Below are positions 11,601 to 24,352 of a stretch of 64,000 nt of DNA, one piece after another. Source of the DNA: Charina bottae (lineage: Eukaryota > Chordata > Lepidosauria > Squamata > Charinaidae); NCBI GenBank assembly GCA_023362775.1, contig JALMGJ010000002.1, positions 70,843,414-70,907,413 on the forward strand, written 5' to 3'. The position numbers were made by a program, and so were the translations under genes. Under the pieces are notes generated by a model. It was not told the origin of the DNA. It did not search any database and saw nothing but the letters and a program-made list of their open reading frames with translations. Within the stretch, counting starts at the first letter, position 1. Every line of letters starts with the position of its first letter.

Positions 11601-12413
11601 TATTAAATGTTTTAACTTTTTAAATTTTAATTAATATTTTCCCCTTTTTTATTTCCTGCATTTCTGACACGAAACGAGATGAGTAAACCAATGCACCTTA
11701 AATGCACTGATGATTCTTATTCCTGAAAGGGGACCAACCTTGCAGCTATTTCAAGCCAGAGCTATCATTCAGTAGCACCTTGTGGAGGTTCTTGGTCATG
11801 GAAGCTATGTTATTCAGTTCAACCAAACCCCTTCCACCGGCAGCTCCTGTGGCTGTTTCTTAATGTCCTATTCCACACCCAAAAATCACCCTATCTCTCC
11901 TACAGAAAATCTCATTTTTTCTCTGCGTGGACTACATGGTTATAATGCAGGCAAGCCAAGTTAATGTATTTTCTTCCATGGATGAAGTGGCGTCCCCAGG
12001 AGCTTGCTGTAACATGGTGCATCACTGTCCTTTCATATGCAGTGTCACGATTTATGTACAAAAGGGCCAGGGCTTATGCTACAGAGCTGCCTTTGTTATT
12101 CTGTCCCCACTGCAGATGCTGCTGCATGGATGTACTCTCACAAAAACATGTCAACTTGGTGTGAATGTTGTAGACAATATATAGTCAGCATGGTTGAAAG
12201 CAGACTTAAATGGAATTTAGGCTACTGTTTATGGATATTCCTTGAAAGAACAGCATATATTTTATTTTCTCTAACACAATGGAATGTCAGAAAAAAAATA
12301 TGTAAAGGGGATCCATCTGTTAGCATGGTAACGCTTCAAAACCTGAAAAGAACCACATCTGAGGGGGGAGAAGCCAGCGAAAGAGTTTAAAAACAGGCCA
12401 GATCAGGGTAGGG
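11601..12413. other. Unassigned non-coding DNA
   Basis: Starts with the AT-rich tail region after the Vingi-like LINE. Short overlapping open frames occur at 11780-12390 but show no family motif or splice logic. Confidence 0.5.
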
Positions 12414-12705
12414 CATAGCTTTCCAAACTGTGTGTCGCGACACTTTAGTGTGTCGCGACACACAGTTTAGTGTGTCGCGAAGCGGCGGCACGGGGGCGCG
12501 CACGGCAGCGGCACAGGGGCACACGTGGCGGCAGCAGTGTGTACGGCGGCAGCGGCGTGCCATCAGCGCTTCCGCGTTTTAGCGAGGCCACTGCCGCCAC
12601 CATACACACTGCCACCATGCACCCCCCCGCCATGCACGCGCACGCCCCCGCACCACCACCGCTGCCATTGGTGTGTCGCCAACGGCAGCACTTTAGAAAG
12701 CACTG
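12414..12705. mobile_element. GTGTGTCGC-family hAT MITE, GC-rich class
   Basis: Ends CATAGCTTTCCAAACTGTGT and ...TTTAGAAAGCACTG are imperfect inverted repeats, flanked by GGGTAGGG (12406-12413) and GGCTAGGG (12706-12713): an 8-bp duplication with one change. The interior is a GC-rich GGCGGCGG-type tract that gives spurious Ala/Pro/His-rich frames on both strands. GTGTGTCGCGACAC is itself palindromic and repeated near the left end. Confidence 0.85.
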
Positions 12706-12713
12706 GGCTAGGG

Positions 12714-15300
12714 GCTGCGGGAAAAAAAATTCCCTGAAAAATCCCTGTAACGTATCCTTATAGGAAAGGCAGATGGGCAGTGGCTCGGAATACTGGCAGC
12801 AGCTTCATTCTAAATCCCAAACTATGAAACTGATGACTGAGTTTGATGTTATACTTCAGAAGGAGTTAAAAATCACCACCCATGAAAACTACACATACCA
12901 CTACCTTGGAAAAACAACAACATGAAATTATAAAGTTACTGGCAACAAAAGATTGTGCAATATAGTCAGGTGAATAATACTTTACGCAGCTGAAAGAACC
13001 CAACCATATTGGAATGTGTGTAATATCCCCAAACTTCTCAGTATACCTGAATACCTGCAGCAATACCTGCACAGCATTACAGGCAGTACTGACAGTATTA
13101 CAAAATGCACATATTAGTAAAGGCATTTGAGTGAACCAAAAGCACTTGCAAAATGCATTTTAGCAGGATCAGAGATAAATATATGTTCTAGCATATACGT
13201 ACAACAATAAGATCACCACCATTTTTCCAAAAGCTTTTGCTGCTCTGCACATACAGTAGTACTAACATTTCCTATAATGGTTGCCAGTGGAGAATGCAGA
13301 TTCTTCAGGCTGAAGTTAATAAAGATACTTCACAGAGACACTGAAGAGGCTGGTTAGCCTCAACCATCTCAATCAAGCATGAGCTGGCCCAGACCGTGGA
13401 CCTTCAGGAAAAAGTTCAAATCTTTGCAATCAAGGATGCCCAAAAAACACCACTTGGAGTATTCAAACACATAAAATTGCTCATTCAGGCATCTGAAAGT
13501 TAGTTAAATTTTTTGAACAAGGCATTTTACAATTATTAGCTATTTACTGAGATAGGTAGCAAAGCAGTATGATAAGAGTAAAAAAACAGGAAGAAAACAG
13601 AATTGAGACCTTTCAAAATTTTGGCCCAAGAAAAGGGGCATCGTTTGAGATATCCCCCTCATGTGCCAAATGTTGTAGGCCAACCCTGAGTTCACGTAAC
13701 ACACTGAGCCAAAAACAAACAAACCTTTTCATGGATTAGCTTGATGTATTATTCCAGGGTATTTAGCATTAACATTTCAAATTCATCCAGTTCTAGAACT
13801 TGCAGTGGAGAAAAAAAAACTGGAGTTATATCAATGAGTATTCACTTCCCTAATACTGCCTTGGAGGAGGAGAGAAGAGTGAGACTGTACTCTCTGAAGA
13901 GTTTAAGTATACGGTGTATCCCATCAAATTCTAGGATATAAATGGATTTGACAGTAAGTAAGTTTATTTAAATATCAAATATTTATAAATTGTCTAATGA
14001 CCTTCAAATTCAGGGATGTACGTGTACCTGACAATACTGTATATAGTTTAATATTAAATATTTATAAACTATCTAGACACCCAAGCATGATGAACAAAAT
14101 ATAAAAATATAATATAAAAATGTATATAAAATTGGGGTTGTCAGAAGAAGCAGGTTAATCTTAGCATTAAGTAAATTCTGCCCCACAAAAGTTTGGATAC
14201 TAGCTGGATTTGTTGGTCTCCTGGGCTTTCTAAGCAGTCGCAGAGATGCTGCACCCAGATGGAGTGACTCAACCTGACAGCTGTGCTAAATGTCAAGGTT
14301 AGCCTTTAGAGAATCCGCTTGGAAGTTTTAAGAAGAAAAATATGCAGCTTGTTCTTCCAAAACCCAAAACAAATCCTAGTAACAAATTCATACCTGAAAG
14401 GCAGTATTCATATCCATTCTGTCCTTTCAACTGTGGTTATTATAGAGACTCTTGTTGACATTGTAGGAGAGCCATGTTAGTCTATGGTGGCAAAAAATCA
14501 GGAGGAGTCTGATGCATAGAGTGGCTAAGACTTGAAGAAATGTTTAAACTATCTTCAATCTGACAAACCAAAACTTTTTTTAGAAGAAAGATGAAGTCAA
14601 AGCTTCTGATGAATCCTTCTCTCTTGTTCACACTATAACAATGCTCAAATGCAAAAAGCAAAATACTGGGACTGACACAATATAGGAAAAATTGGGTTTT
14701 TTTCTTCTTACCCAGAAGAAATAATTCATAACAATTCATTTAATTCTGTACTTTCAGGTTAACCTTTTTTTATTTACAGTAATGTTATGCTGCTCCACAG
14801 CCAAAATTCTATGAACAGCGTACATATTCATTGCTAAAAAACAGTGACCATATATCATATATAACAAAGATTCAAAAATAATACACTCTAAGACCCTGGA
14901 AAATAAAAAGTATACACGTTGCAAAAAAGAAAAGATAAAGTAGGTACTAGGCAACCACTTCATGGGTGGACACTGTATGCACAACAAACATGAAGAAAAC
15001 AGCTTCCTTACAAGCACTTGCCAAAACTAATTCATTAGAGGGCCTTGTACCAATGATCTTTAAGGTCAGGTATGAATATACTGAAGGAGGGAATATTCAG
15101 GGAATTTGATATTAAAACATTTAGGGCTTTGAGAAGTTAGCTAAATGTTTCATCTTGGAAATAACCTGGAAGTCAATATACTTAACAGAGCACTAGCATA
15201 ACACTCTCTACATTTAGTCACCTGCACAAATCCATTCAGGCTTCTGCAGAAGGATTCCTAATTAACGTGTGTGTGTTTGTGTGCGCACCCACGTGCACCT
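12714..15300. other. Unassigned non-coding DNA
   Basis: 2.6 kb of AT-rich sequence without coding frames, recognised repeats or splice-flanked exon candidates. Contains a short (GT)n-like tract near 15266-15282. Confidence 0.5.
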
Positions 15301-15304
15301 TTGG

Positions 15305-15516
15305 GTCAGTCTTGACTCCTGGCATCCACCTGGACAAGTCCCTGCTGTTTTCTTGGCAACATTTCCAGAAGCGGTTTGCCACTGCCTTCTTTCTGTGGCT
15401 GAGAAAGAATGACTTGCCCAAAGTCACCCAGCTGCCTTCATGCCAAATGCAGGACTAGAACTCACAGTCTCCTGGTTTCTAGCCCAGTGCCTTTAACCAC
15501 TATATCAAACTGGCTC
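15305..15516 (-). mobile_element. tRNA-headed SINE, Bov-B-tail type
   Basis: Read on minus, GAGCCAGTTTGATATAGTGG is the tRNA-like head, followed by GAGTTCTAGTCCTGC, then a GGCAAACC...CTTGCCAAGAAAAC-type body and a GAGTCAAGACTGAC end. The same body and end are seen at 51048 and 46931. Confidence 0.8.
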
Positions 15517-15663
15517 TACATTAACTTTTAGGGTGCATAAATATAAATGTTTGAAGTCAGGAGTAGTAAAACTCCAACTAGTTTTGGATTTGGCACTAGA
15601 CAGTTCCCAATATCTAAGAAGCTTTTATTTAAATGTATTTCTTCCTTTTAATCCCAAAATATA

Positions 15664-15974
15664 ACAACTTGCCCCTGGAGGTGAGATTAGCTCCTTCACT
15701 CCTGACCTTCCGGAAGAACCTGAAAACGTGGCTCTGCCGCCTTGCGTGGGACCAAGGAAGAAACAGCCATTCTTGGGGATGGCTAATACCCTAAAGAGCT
15801 CCTCTCCTAGACTGGATTAAGTAAGATCACTTTACCACCTTGCCTCTTGGAGTTTAATCTTGTTTTATAATTTTGTATTTTATATTTCTGTTTTTACTAT
15901 TTTGTTGTAAACCGCCCAGAGTCCCTCCCGCAGAGGGAGATGGGCGGTGATATAAATTTTATAAATAAATAAAA
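15664..15974 (+). mobile_element. L2-type LINE 3' end, 5'-truncated
   Basis: Translation NNLPLEVRLAPSLLTFRKNL and KTWLCRLAWDQG is the ORF2 C-terminus. It is followed by the 3' UTR with TAAACCGCCCAGAGTCCCTC, GGGAGATGGGCGG and a final ATAAATAAATAAA. Confidence 0.85.
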
Positions 15975-16024
15975 TCCTTCAATCTGGAACTAAGATACTA
16001 ATTTTAAAAACAAAGCAATTTAAA

Positions 16025-16127
16025 GAAATGAAATCATAAAGAACGTCAAAAAAAGCTTCATCCAGAACAACATAGCATCGACAATCTTACTCGGCTACGA
16101 GTGATCGCCAATGAATGAATGAATGAA
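16025..16127 (+). mobile_element. Retroelement 3' fragment ending (AATG)n
   Basis: A segment ending CTTACTCGGCTACGAGTGAT CGCC followed by AATGAATGAATGAATG looks like the end of a retroelement with a short tandem tail. I could not name the family. Confidence 0.35.
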
Positions 16128-16647
16128 GCATCCTATCATCTTCCAAATGTCTGCAAAAAATACAATATTTTCATTAACAACTTGTAAACATTCCTTGATA
16201 TTAGAAGAGCAAAACAAAACAGAAAATAATTGTACAATAATTTCCTTTTCTAATAGTACTTTTAAATGCTTTCCCTTGTCCTTACCTAATCTTCCTTCAT
16301 TCTTTATTACACTTGCATTTAGCAGGGAACCCTCCCAATTGCCTTTGCATCAACCAGCAATGGACAAAGAACTGGTGTAAAACCATCATGTGGCAAAGTT
16401 GCTGCATGCTTATCTCTGCTGAACTATCCTGCACATGTGACAAACCTTCCTCATTATTATGTTACTGTGTGATAATTAAGGTAAAGGAGTATTGTGGCTA
16501 TGGATAATTATGCAGGAATAATGGAACAGTATCACTTAAATCAAACATTTTACTTGAAAAAGATTTAGTGCTTATTAAAAGGAGCCAGGCTGGTGAACCT
16601 GACAAATCCAGAGTTTGACTCATAGCGTTTAACAGTTTTGAGCAATC
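16128..16647. other. Unassigned non-coding DNA
   Basis: No recognisable element or convincing exon. Confidence 0.5.
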
Positions 16648-16655
16648 TTCTACTG

Positions 16656-16886
16656 CATAGCTTTCCAAACTGTGTCGTGACAAAACCCGGAAGTGCTGAT
16701 GGCGCGTCGCCGCCACCCCTGTGGCGGCGTGTGTGGCAACTGCGGTGGTGCGTGCAGCGGCGGCGGCAGCACGGCATCAGCGCTTCCAGGTTTTAGCACG
16801 AAACACGAGGCCGCCACCACTGTGCACGCCGCCGCACCACCGCCGCTGCTGGTGTGTCACCAACGACGGGACTTTGGAAAGCACTG
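16656..16886. mobile_element. GTGTGTCGC-family hAT MITE, GC-rich class
   Basis: Ends CATAGCTTTCCAAACTGTGT and ...CTTTGGAAAGCACTG, flanked by perfect 8-bp TTCTACTG duplications (16648-16655, 16887-16894). Interior is a GGCGGC-rich tract with two AGTGCTGATGGCG-like words in opposite directions. Confidence 0.9.
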
Positions 16887-16894
16887 TTCTACTG

Positions 16895-17328
16895 TATCCC
16901 TAAAAGACTCTCCCAAGAACTATTTCAAGCTCTGGACTTCATATTACTGTATAGGAGGGCTTAATCTGTACTGAACACTTCATTTTTCAAAAAGGGATTC
17001 AGTAAAACTTAAAATGTTCAATTAAAACAGAAATCAGACATGCTGAAATATCATTGATAGCTTCTTTTTTATTAATAGGGTTGCATTCTCTTTATTCATA
17101 TACAAAACAAAATGAACACACTTGAAATGGAATAACTTTACCTAAATTAGCATCTTCTAGATGCACTGAACTATGGCTCCCATCATCAGCACCCAACATT
17201 GCAAATGGAGTGCTGTTATATATTATTATTGGACATATTATTGGCATGATTCTCTGCCAAATATGTTAATCCAAAGTAATATCTATTTATTCATTTGGCT
17301 TAGCAGAGGTAATCTCTACCTACTATTT
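16895..17328. other. Unassigned non-coding DNA
   Basis: No recognisable element or convincing exon. Confidence 0.5.
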
Positions 17329-17341
17329 GATATAGACTATA

Positions 17342-17489
17342 AAAAAAATGGTAAAGGTTCCCCCCGCACATTTGTGCAGTCGTGTCCGACTCTAGGGGCC
17401 AGTGCTCATCTCCGTTTGTTAGCCGAAGAGCCAGCGTTGTCCGAAGACGCTTCCACGGTCATGTGGCCGCATGACGCGCGCGGAACACT
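17342..17489 (-). mobile_element. 5'-truncated CTTTACC-tail SINE with 13-bp target duplication
   Basis: On minus it runs from GTTCCGCGCGCGTCATGCGG through CTTCGGCTAACAAACGGAG to GTGCGGGGGGAACCTTTACC. It is flanked by GATATAGACTATA at 17329-17341 and 17490-17502. The A tract (17341-17348 region) marks its 3' end. Confidence 0.85.
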
Positions 17490-17633
17490 GATATAGACTA
17501 TAGACCACCCAAATAGAAGCACATGATGTCAGCATATGCCTGTTCAAACCATTTCCCAATAACAACCATTCTTGCATGCATGTCTCCTATGTTAATTTGC
17601 ATAGAATTCCCACCCCACATGCCACAAAGCAAT

Positions 17634-17709
17634 GACTGGGTTTACATACTGCACTAAACTATAATGCAGTTTGTTTACTTTTGACTTAGCATAATATGTG
17701 AGCCCAGTC
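17634..17709. repeat. 76-bp short inverted-repeat element, possible MITE
   Basis: GACTGGGTTTACATA at 17634-17648 pairs with TATGTGAGCCCAGTC at 17695-17709 with two mismatches. AAT lies on both outer sides. Size and design suit a tiny MITE, but the family is unknown. Confidence 0.45.
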
Positions 17710-17892
17710 AATTGTGAATTATCCAACAAACTATAGGTTACTTTGAGAAACTGGTTAGTGATTTATACTTCATATCAACAAATCAACAGGAAAGAGCCCA
17801 ATGACCATAGCAAGCCATGCTAAACTGCATCATAAGGGATATCTGTATTCTCCATCTGCAAGCCAATCAAATTATTGTCCATTCTAACATAC

Positions 17893-17893
<1 letters not shown>

Positions 17894-17929
<36 letters not shown>

Positions 17930-20900
17930 TCAATCAAATTTATTCCCCGCCCATCTCCCATGCAAGGGACTCTGGGCGGGTTACAATAAATAAAATTTAA
18001 AAACTATACAAAATATCTCACAAGCATAAAATAAATAAAATAAAATCCAAGATGGATTAGGACCCGCAGACTGGATCATGGGGCTACGGGGCCAGCCAAC
18101 CCCAGGAGGCACTAACACCTCCGTCGTCCCAGGCCAGGCGGCAGAGCCAGGTCTTAAGGGCCTTCCGAAAGGCCAGGAGGGAGGGGGCCAGTCTCACCTC
18201 CGGGGGCAAGATATTCCATAAGGCGGGCGCTATCGCAGAGAAGGCACGCCTCCTGGACCCCGCTAGATGGAATTCTCTTGTTGAGGGGGTCCGAAGCATG
18301 CCCTCTCTGCATGCACGGGTGGGGCGGGCCGACGTTATCGGGACGAGATGGTCCCTCAGGTACCCTAGCCCTATGCCATGTAGGGCTTTAAAGGTAATCA
18401 CCAACACCTTGAATTGGACCCGGAAGCAAACTGGCACCCAATGCAGCTCGCGTAGCAGAGGTGTCACATGTGCCAATCTCCTGGCACCCATAACTGCTCA
18501 CGCCGCCGCATTCTGCACCAGCTGAAGCTTCCGGATACTCTTCAAGGGTAGCCCCATGTAGAGCGCATTACAATAGTCTATACGGGAGATGACAAGGGCG
18601 TGAGTGACTGTTCGGAGGGCCTCCCGATCCAGGAAAGGGCGTAACTGGCGCACAACTCGAAGCTGTGCAAAGGCCCTCCTGGCCACGACTGCCACCTGCT
18701 CTTCGAGTAGGAGTCGCGAGCCCAGGAGGACCCCCAGATTCCGCACTGGATCCGACTGGGGTAGTGCAACCCCACCCAGAACCAAAGATGACAACTTCCC
18801 GGATCCAGGGGGGCCACCAATCCATAGCCACTCCGTCTTACCAGGGTTCAGTTGAAGCCTGTTGTTCCCCATCCAGACCCCCACAGCCTCCAGGCACTGA
18901 GATAAGGCATTGACCGCATCACTTACTTCACACGGGACGGAGATGTATAACTGGGTATCATCAGCATATTGGTGATACCTCATCCCGTGGTGACGGATGA
19001 TCTCGCCCAGAGGCTTCATGTAGATGTTGAATAGGAGAGGAGAGAGAACCGACCCCTGCGGCACCCCACAAGTCAGGGGTCGCGGGTCAGCTCTCTCCTC
19101 CCCTATCAACATCGACTGGGAACGGCCCTGGAGAAAGGAGGCGAACCAGCGCAAAACCACGGTGCCTGCCCCCAACTCCTCGAGCCACCCCAAAAGTATA
19201 CCGTGGTCGACGGTATCGAAAGCCGCTGAGAGATCTAAGAGAGCAAGGATGGACGCACTCCCTCCATCCCGCTCTCGCCAGAGATCATCCATAAGCGCGA
19301 CCAATGCGGTCTCCGTCCCATATCCCAGCCTGAAACCTGACTGGAAGGGGTCCAGATAATCTGTTTCCTCCAGAATCCTCTGGAGTTGCAACGCCACCAC
19401 CTTCTCAACCACCTTTCCCAAAAAGGGAAGGTGGGAGACTGGGCGAAAATTGCCCAGGATTGTATGGTCCAGGGAAGGTTTCTTGAGGAGGGGGTGCACC
19501 AGCGCCTCCTTAAAGGCAGCCGGGAACACTCCCTCACTCAAGGACGAATTAATCATCGCCTGGACCCAGCCACATGTCACCTCACTAGCTGATTTCACCA
19601 GCCAGGAGGGACATGGGTCAAGCTGGCATGTGGTGGCATTTACAATCCAGAGGATCCTGTCTACTTCATCAGGCGCAACAGGATCAAACTGTTCCCAGGT
19701 AACATGGTAAGTACGAGCCTCTGGCATCTCCCCAGATCTTGTCTCACGCGTGGAGTCCAACTTGGAATGAATCTGAGCGATTTTGTCCTGCAGATGCTCA
19801 GAGAACTCTTCCGAACGGCCCTGTAAATGGGTCTCCCCCTGCTCCCGACCCAAAAGCGATCTTGTAATCTTGAAAAGGGCCGTCGGGCAGCATTCTGCGG
19901 ACGCAATAAGAGCGGAGAAATATTCACGTTTCACCGCTCTTACCGCCACAAGGTAGGCCTTAACTGTGGCTCTAGATTGTGTTTGGTCAGATTCAGTCTT
20001 TGTCTTTCTCCAGCGGCGCTCTAGACGTCTCTTAACCCTCTTCAAAGCCCTTAACTCTTCCGTGAACCACGGAGAGCAGCGGGCAGAGCAGGGCCGGAGA
20101 GGTCGCATAGGCGCGATCTTGTCCAGGGCTCCGGCCACTGCCTTATTCCAGGCTGCGGCCAGGACCTCCACTGGACCATGAAGCAAGTCCTCGGGAATAA
20201 CCCCCAGCTCCTTCTGAAACCTCACTGGGTCCATCAGTCGCTGGGGGCGGACCAATCGAATGGGTCTCGCCTCCCTGCGGAGTGGGGCAGCACAAGAGAG
20301 TCTCAGGGTCACCAGGGCGTGGTCTGACCATGACAATGGGGAAAGATGTAACTCTCCCCTCAGATCACATTGCCACTGCTCAGACAAGAAAACTAAGTCC
20401 GGGGTGAGACCACTGTCACGAGTCGGGTCACAAATAATCTGAGACAGGCCCATAGCTGCCATGGTAGCCATGAACTCCCAGGCCGCCTCCGAGGACCGTC
20501 CCAGAGACGGCAGATTGAAGTCCCCAAGAACCATAAGTCTGGGGAACTCCACTGCCAACCCCGAGACAGCCTCGAGCAGCTCAGGCAGGGAGGTTGCTAC
20601 GCAGCAGGGAGGCTGGTACAGCAGCAACACTCCCAACTGTTCTCGTGAACCCAACTTGAAAAACAGGGTCTCACACCCGGCCACTTGTGGAGCAGCGCCC
20701 CTGAAGGCCACAAGGGACTCTCGGATGACAACTGCCACCCCTCCTCCCCTGCCCCAGTGTCTCGGCTGATGCCACACCCGAAACCCGGCTGGGCACATCT
20801 CCGAGAGGGCTACTCCCCCCTCTGGGCCCAGCCAGGTCTCGGTAATACACACCAGGTCGGCCCCCTCCTCTATGATTAGATCACCTATAAGGGGGGCCTT

Positions 20901-21595
20901 GTTGTTCACCGACCTGGCGTTCAGCAGCAGCAGTCGGAGACCGGAGCCCACGAGGATCTGCTTACCAGGGCCTGGGTGTGAACACGGGGGGCCGGAACAC
21001 GCCACCGGTAACAAACACCGGGGGCGCCTTCCCCGATGATGGCCTGCCCTCCGGTTCCCGTCATACCGTCCCCTGCCCGTCACCATCTGAATCAAATAGC
21101 CCGCCATACAGCCCCCCGAGATTCCCGACTCTGGCCTAGTAGCCTCCACTCCCAGGCCTCCGGAATTCCTGGGCTTAATCAAGGGTCCCTTATCCCATTC
21201 ATCCATCATCCAGTCCCACACAATGTCGGGCAGTGACAAGACCCCCCAGTGCACCAGCTCTCGCTCTCGGCACTGTTAGGGTCCAGCACCACCCCCACTC
21301 ACACTCTGTACCTCTCCCTCAACTTCTCTCACTGGTCAGGGAGAGGTACCAACACTCACCACCAGTCACTCCTATCCCACCTTGCTCCAACCCAGGGGGG
21401 TACTCTTACATACCCATACAATCTTGGCTCCCCCCTCCTCGTCTCTCACCCGGGGGGGTCCACATTCATTCCAACGGACCCCTACGAACCCTCTGCCGCC
21501 TTAGATTGAATGGGACGGCATCCAGAACTTTTTGGGGGTTAGTCCGTGTTCTTCGTACGCCCTGGTCTCCTGGGCTATCCGTCCAGCCTCCGCGC
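17894..21595 (-). mobile_element. Nearly full-length L2-type LINE, about 3.7 kb
   Basis: On minus it begins in a GC-rich 5' UTR near 21595, passes through a long endonuclease/RT frame (21254-18084), and ends with the 3' UTR box GTAACCCGCCCAGAGTCCCT...GGGAGATGGGCGGGG and (AAAT)n. The tail shows on plus as (ATTT)n at 17895-17930. Fragments at 5103, 6815, 15664, 49464, 51481 and others belong to the same group. No separate ORF1 was identified, so the copy may lack one or be 5'-incomplete. Confidence 0.9.
18084..21254 (-). pseudogene. L2-type ORF2 (APE endonuclease + reverse transcriptase), one in-frame stop
   Basis: The frame would encode the enzyme that nicks target DNA and primes reverse transcription of the LINE RNA. 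Residues 108-312 are the APE-type endonuclease: LLLLNARSVNNK (108-119), CITETWLGP with Glu139, VLGDFNLPS (242-250), SWSDHALV (308-315). Residues about 590-900 are the RT: LDLSAAFDTVDHG with Asp680, CGVPQGSVLSPLLFNIYM (729-746), YADDTQLYI (763-771), then LNPGKTEWLWIGG. After QNAAA (codon 918) a TGA at 18498-18500 interrupts, and AV-MGARRLAHVTPLL continues in the same frame to a stop at 18084. The sister copy at 5485-6078 has Arg at the stop position, so CGA to TGA (CpG decay) is the likely lesion. About 1,056 codons in all. The start ATG is provisional. Confidence 0.9.
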
Positions 21596-21602
21596 TATAT
21601 AT

Positions 21603-23905
21603 GTATTATATTATGAAAACATCATGATGTGTCTGAAATGTGGTATATTTTGCTATTTGTCCACAACAATACCCCTTATGAGATGAAAGGCAAGCTAAAT
21701 ACATAAGTGGCAAATAATGTATAGATACATTATTCCACTGAAGTTCTGAAAGTTTTATTCTTTTCTTTCTCAAAAAAAAAAAAAAAACCCTGGACTTGCT
21801 CCTTTTCCTTCACGTTCGTATCAAAATCAGCTTTCCAGAGTTTGCTTGTTAAAATGAGGATTCTCAAGGTCAGTCAGAATTTATAAAGCAGCCCTTTCAT
21901 CTTTCTTGATTCTCTGGCTAGTTTTCTCCATAAAAACTGCTGAACGCTAGAGATTCTGCTGGGCTCGAAAGGCCTGCCAACACTAAGGCCAATTAAGAGT
22001 TTTTAGGATGCTGCACATTAGGGTTATTATAGGCGACAGTTATGCAGCCAGAATTAATATTGGCTAAATCTTTAAAGTGGTTTTTCTAACTCTAGTTTCT
22101 TTTTCTAGCTGAAGAGACAGTATCATGACAGAACTTTTTCTCCAAGGAATTTACAGCCAGTCAAATGAAGCAGCAAAATCTCCCCTACGAGTCATAAAGT
22201 TTACAGCAGCCAAATCACAAAAGACTCTTCAGTGTGTATGCACAATTATCATTTGATGCCCCACTTGTACTTTTAAAAATATATTAGTCATTCCATAACT
22301 GCCTAGGACATCCCAGTAGTCACCTTGCATTAATCTTTGACCACTCAAGAATTTAACATTTGTTTTCTGACCCAATATCATCCTTTTGCAGCAGAAAAAA
22401 GGAGTCCAATTCAAATCATTGTAAGTATTCTACAGCAGATACAGGATCAAGAAAGAGTAGATATTTATTGCTGATATGCTGTGCCTACTCTGAAAATACT
22501 AATTATCCCAGTTCCATCCTTACAACTTTTCATAATGCTGCTTCTTCAGGTTTTTTGGTTCTATTATTCCATCGTTTCACTATCTTTCAAGGGAAGGGAA
22601 ATGATATAGCATTCTTCTAAGTTCCAGTTCCTTTAAATAATAACTTACACTACTAGTTAAAAATATTGTGAAACATTTGCCATAAGTCTTAAAGAGCAGT
22701 TGCTACTTAAAAGAGACAAAACTAGAGTAGACTGAGCAGTCATCTAGTTCAGTAACTGCAGGTGGTTCCTGTAAATTTATTGGTTTATGAGCGTTTCACA
22801 AATAGTGACTCTCCCCCAAATCTGGCTGCAGCTCCACATGGATCTCCCCAGTTGTGTACAATGTCTCTACATCAGTAACAGATCTCCAGGAACATAAAAA
22901 TGAAACATTACTTGAAAGCGACTTCCATCTTAATAAGGTAACATACAGGTTGCCTCTGTATATTCATTTTCTTTGCTCGTTATCTCCATTTGAATGTTAT
23001 TTATTCCCTTTGTTCTTTTCATTCACATATTTTCCAGGTGCTCCTAATCAATTCCTCCTCCTTTAAATCCCATCTTTTCCAATAAGCCTTTTCAGTATCT
23101 GTGATATAAGTTTGCCTTATGAGCTATTCCTCATTACCCTTTCTTCAAACCCACTACTCCTTTTAACCTTGCCCTCTCTTACCTGGACTATAAGCCTATT
23201 TTTATTGTCAAGATTGCATGACTGATACAATGCTGAAGTTTCCTCAGCATGCATAGCAACCAAAGTCTTTGGCAAAATCAGAACCCTTATATCAGGGGAC
23301 AGATCAAGTTGTTAATTTATAAAACAACTTGAGACTTACAGATTGAGTACCAGAAACAAAACATAATAAAGAAGTGTTGTGCTTCTTTGAGTGCCACAGA
23401 ATGAGAGATAAAAAAGCAGGTATTCAAGAGCCAAATGCTTGATGGTAGATATACAAAGTAGGCATCTCTTCAAGAAACTGAGACTGTTGCCAGAAAGGGC
23501 CCAAGCATCTCCCTGAGCCTTCCATCATCCTCCACTGAATGCTTTGATAAAATTATGAGGCAAATTGCAAATCCAACTTCCTCCATTAATTCCTCCATAG
23601 TGTAGGAGGTTATGTGCATCCCTTCTTATACAAATGATGGGGGTCTCAAAATCAACCATTTATTTTCCTTTTAGCTTTCCAAGACCCACAATCTTTTCAA
23701 CCTGATTTTTAGGGCGATTTCTTATTTTTAAATTTATTTAAAAACCCTGATTTTTAAATTTATTTGTCCAGGGCTCAGAGCAAACATAAAACACTCCAGT
23801 CTGTTTTGGCTAACTTATATTTACATAGCCTTTTACTTTATATTTTTAATGTGCCAGCCCTTAGTAAAATACAAATGAAATTCTAAACCCAATCATAAAG
23901 TACTA
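21603..23905. other. Unassigned non-coding DNA with a possible conserved block
   Basis: Mostly AT-rich with a poly(A) tract at 21771-21787. At 21880-22090 a stretch with words such as GGCCAATTAAGAG and CAGCCAGAATTAATATTGG has the texture of a conserved non-coding element; this is a guess. No exon was recognised. Confidence 0.35.
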
Positions 23906-23907
23906 TA

Positions 23908-24312
23908 CAGGTAGTCCTTGCTTACAGACCACTTGTTGAGCAACCGTCCAAAGTCACGACACGCTGAAAAATGAGACTTACAACTGGTCCTCGAAGTTGT
24001 GGTCATCGCAGCATCCCCACGGTCATGAGATTGCAATTCGGGCGCTTGGCAACCAGCATGCATTTACAGTGATTGCAGTGTCCCACAGTCACATGATCAC
24101 CATTTGTGACCTTCACAGGAAGCTTCTGACAAGCAAAGTCAATGGGTAAGCTGGCAGGAAGTTGCAAGTCGCAGTTATGTGATGTAATGCTTAATGACCG
24201 CAATCGGAACTGACGTAAGTCAGTGAGGCCACGTGACATTGCACTTAACAACTGCAACACTTAGCAACAGAGTTGCCAGTCCCTATTGCGGTCAGTAAGT
24301 GAGGGCTACCTG
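23908..24312. mobile_element. Tigger-like MITE, 405 bp
   Basis: Begins CAGGTAGTCCTTGCTTACAG and ends CAGTAAGTGAGGGCTACCTG, with TA on both sides (23906-23907, 24313-24314). Interior words GCAGCATCCCCACGGTCATG and GGGCGCTTGGCAACCAGC match the copy at 27183. Confidence 0.85.
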
Positions 24313-24352
24313 TACATGTAAGTGTTGATAGGTCTTCTTGATCTACTATTCC

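Noticed and set aside
12470..12763. Ala/Pro/His-rich open frames
   Set aside because: They lie in the GGCGGC tract of a hAT MITE and occur on both strands, so they reflect base composition.
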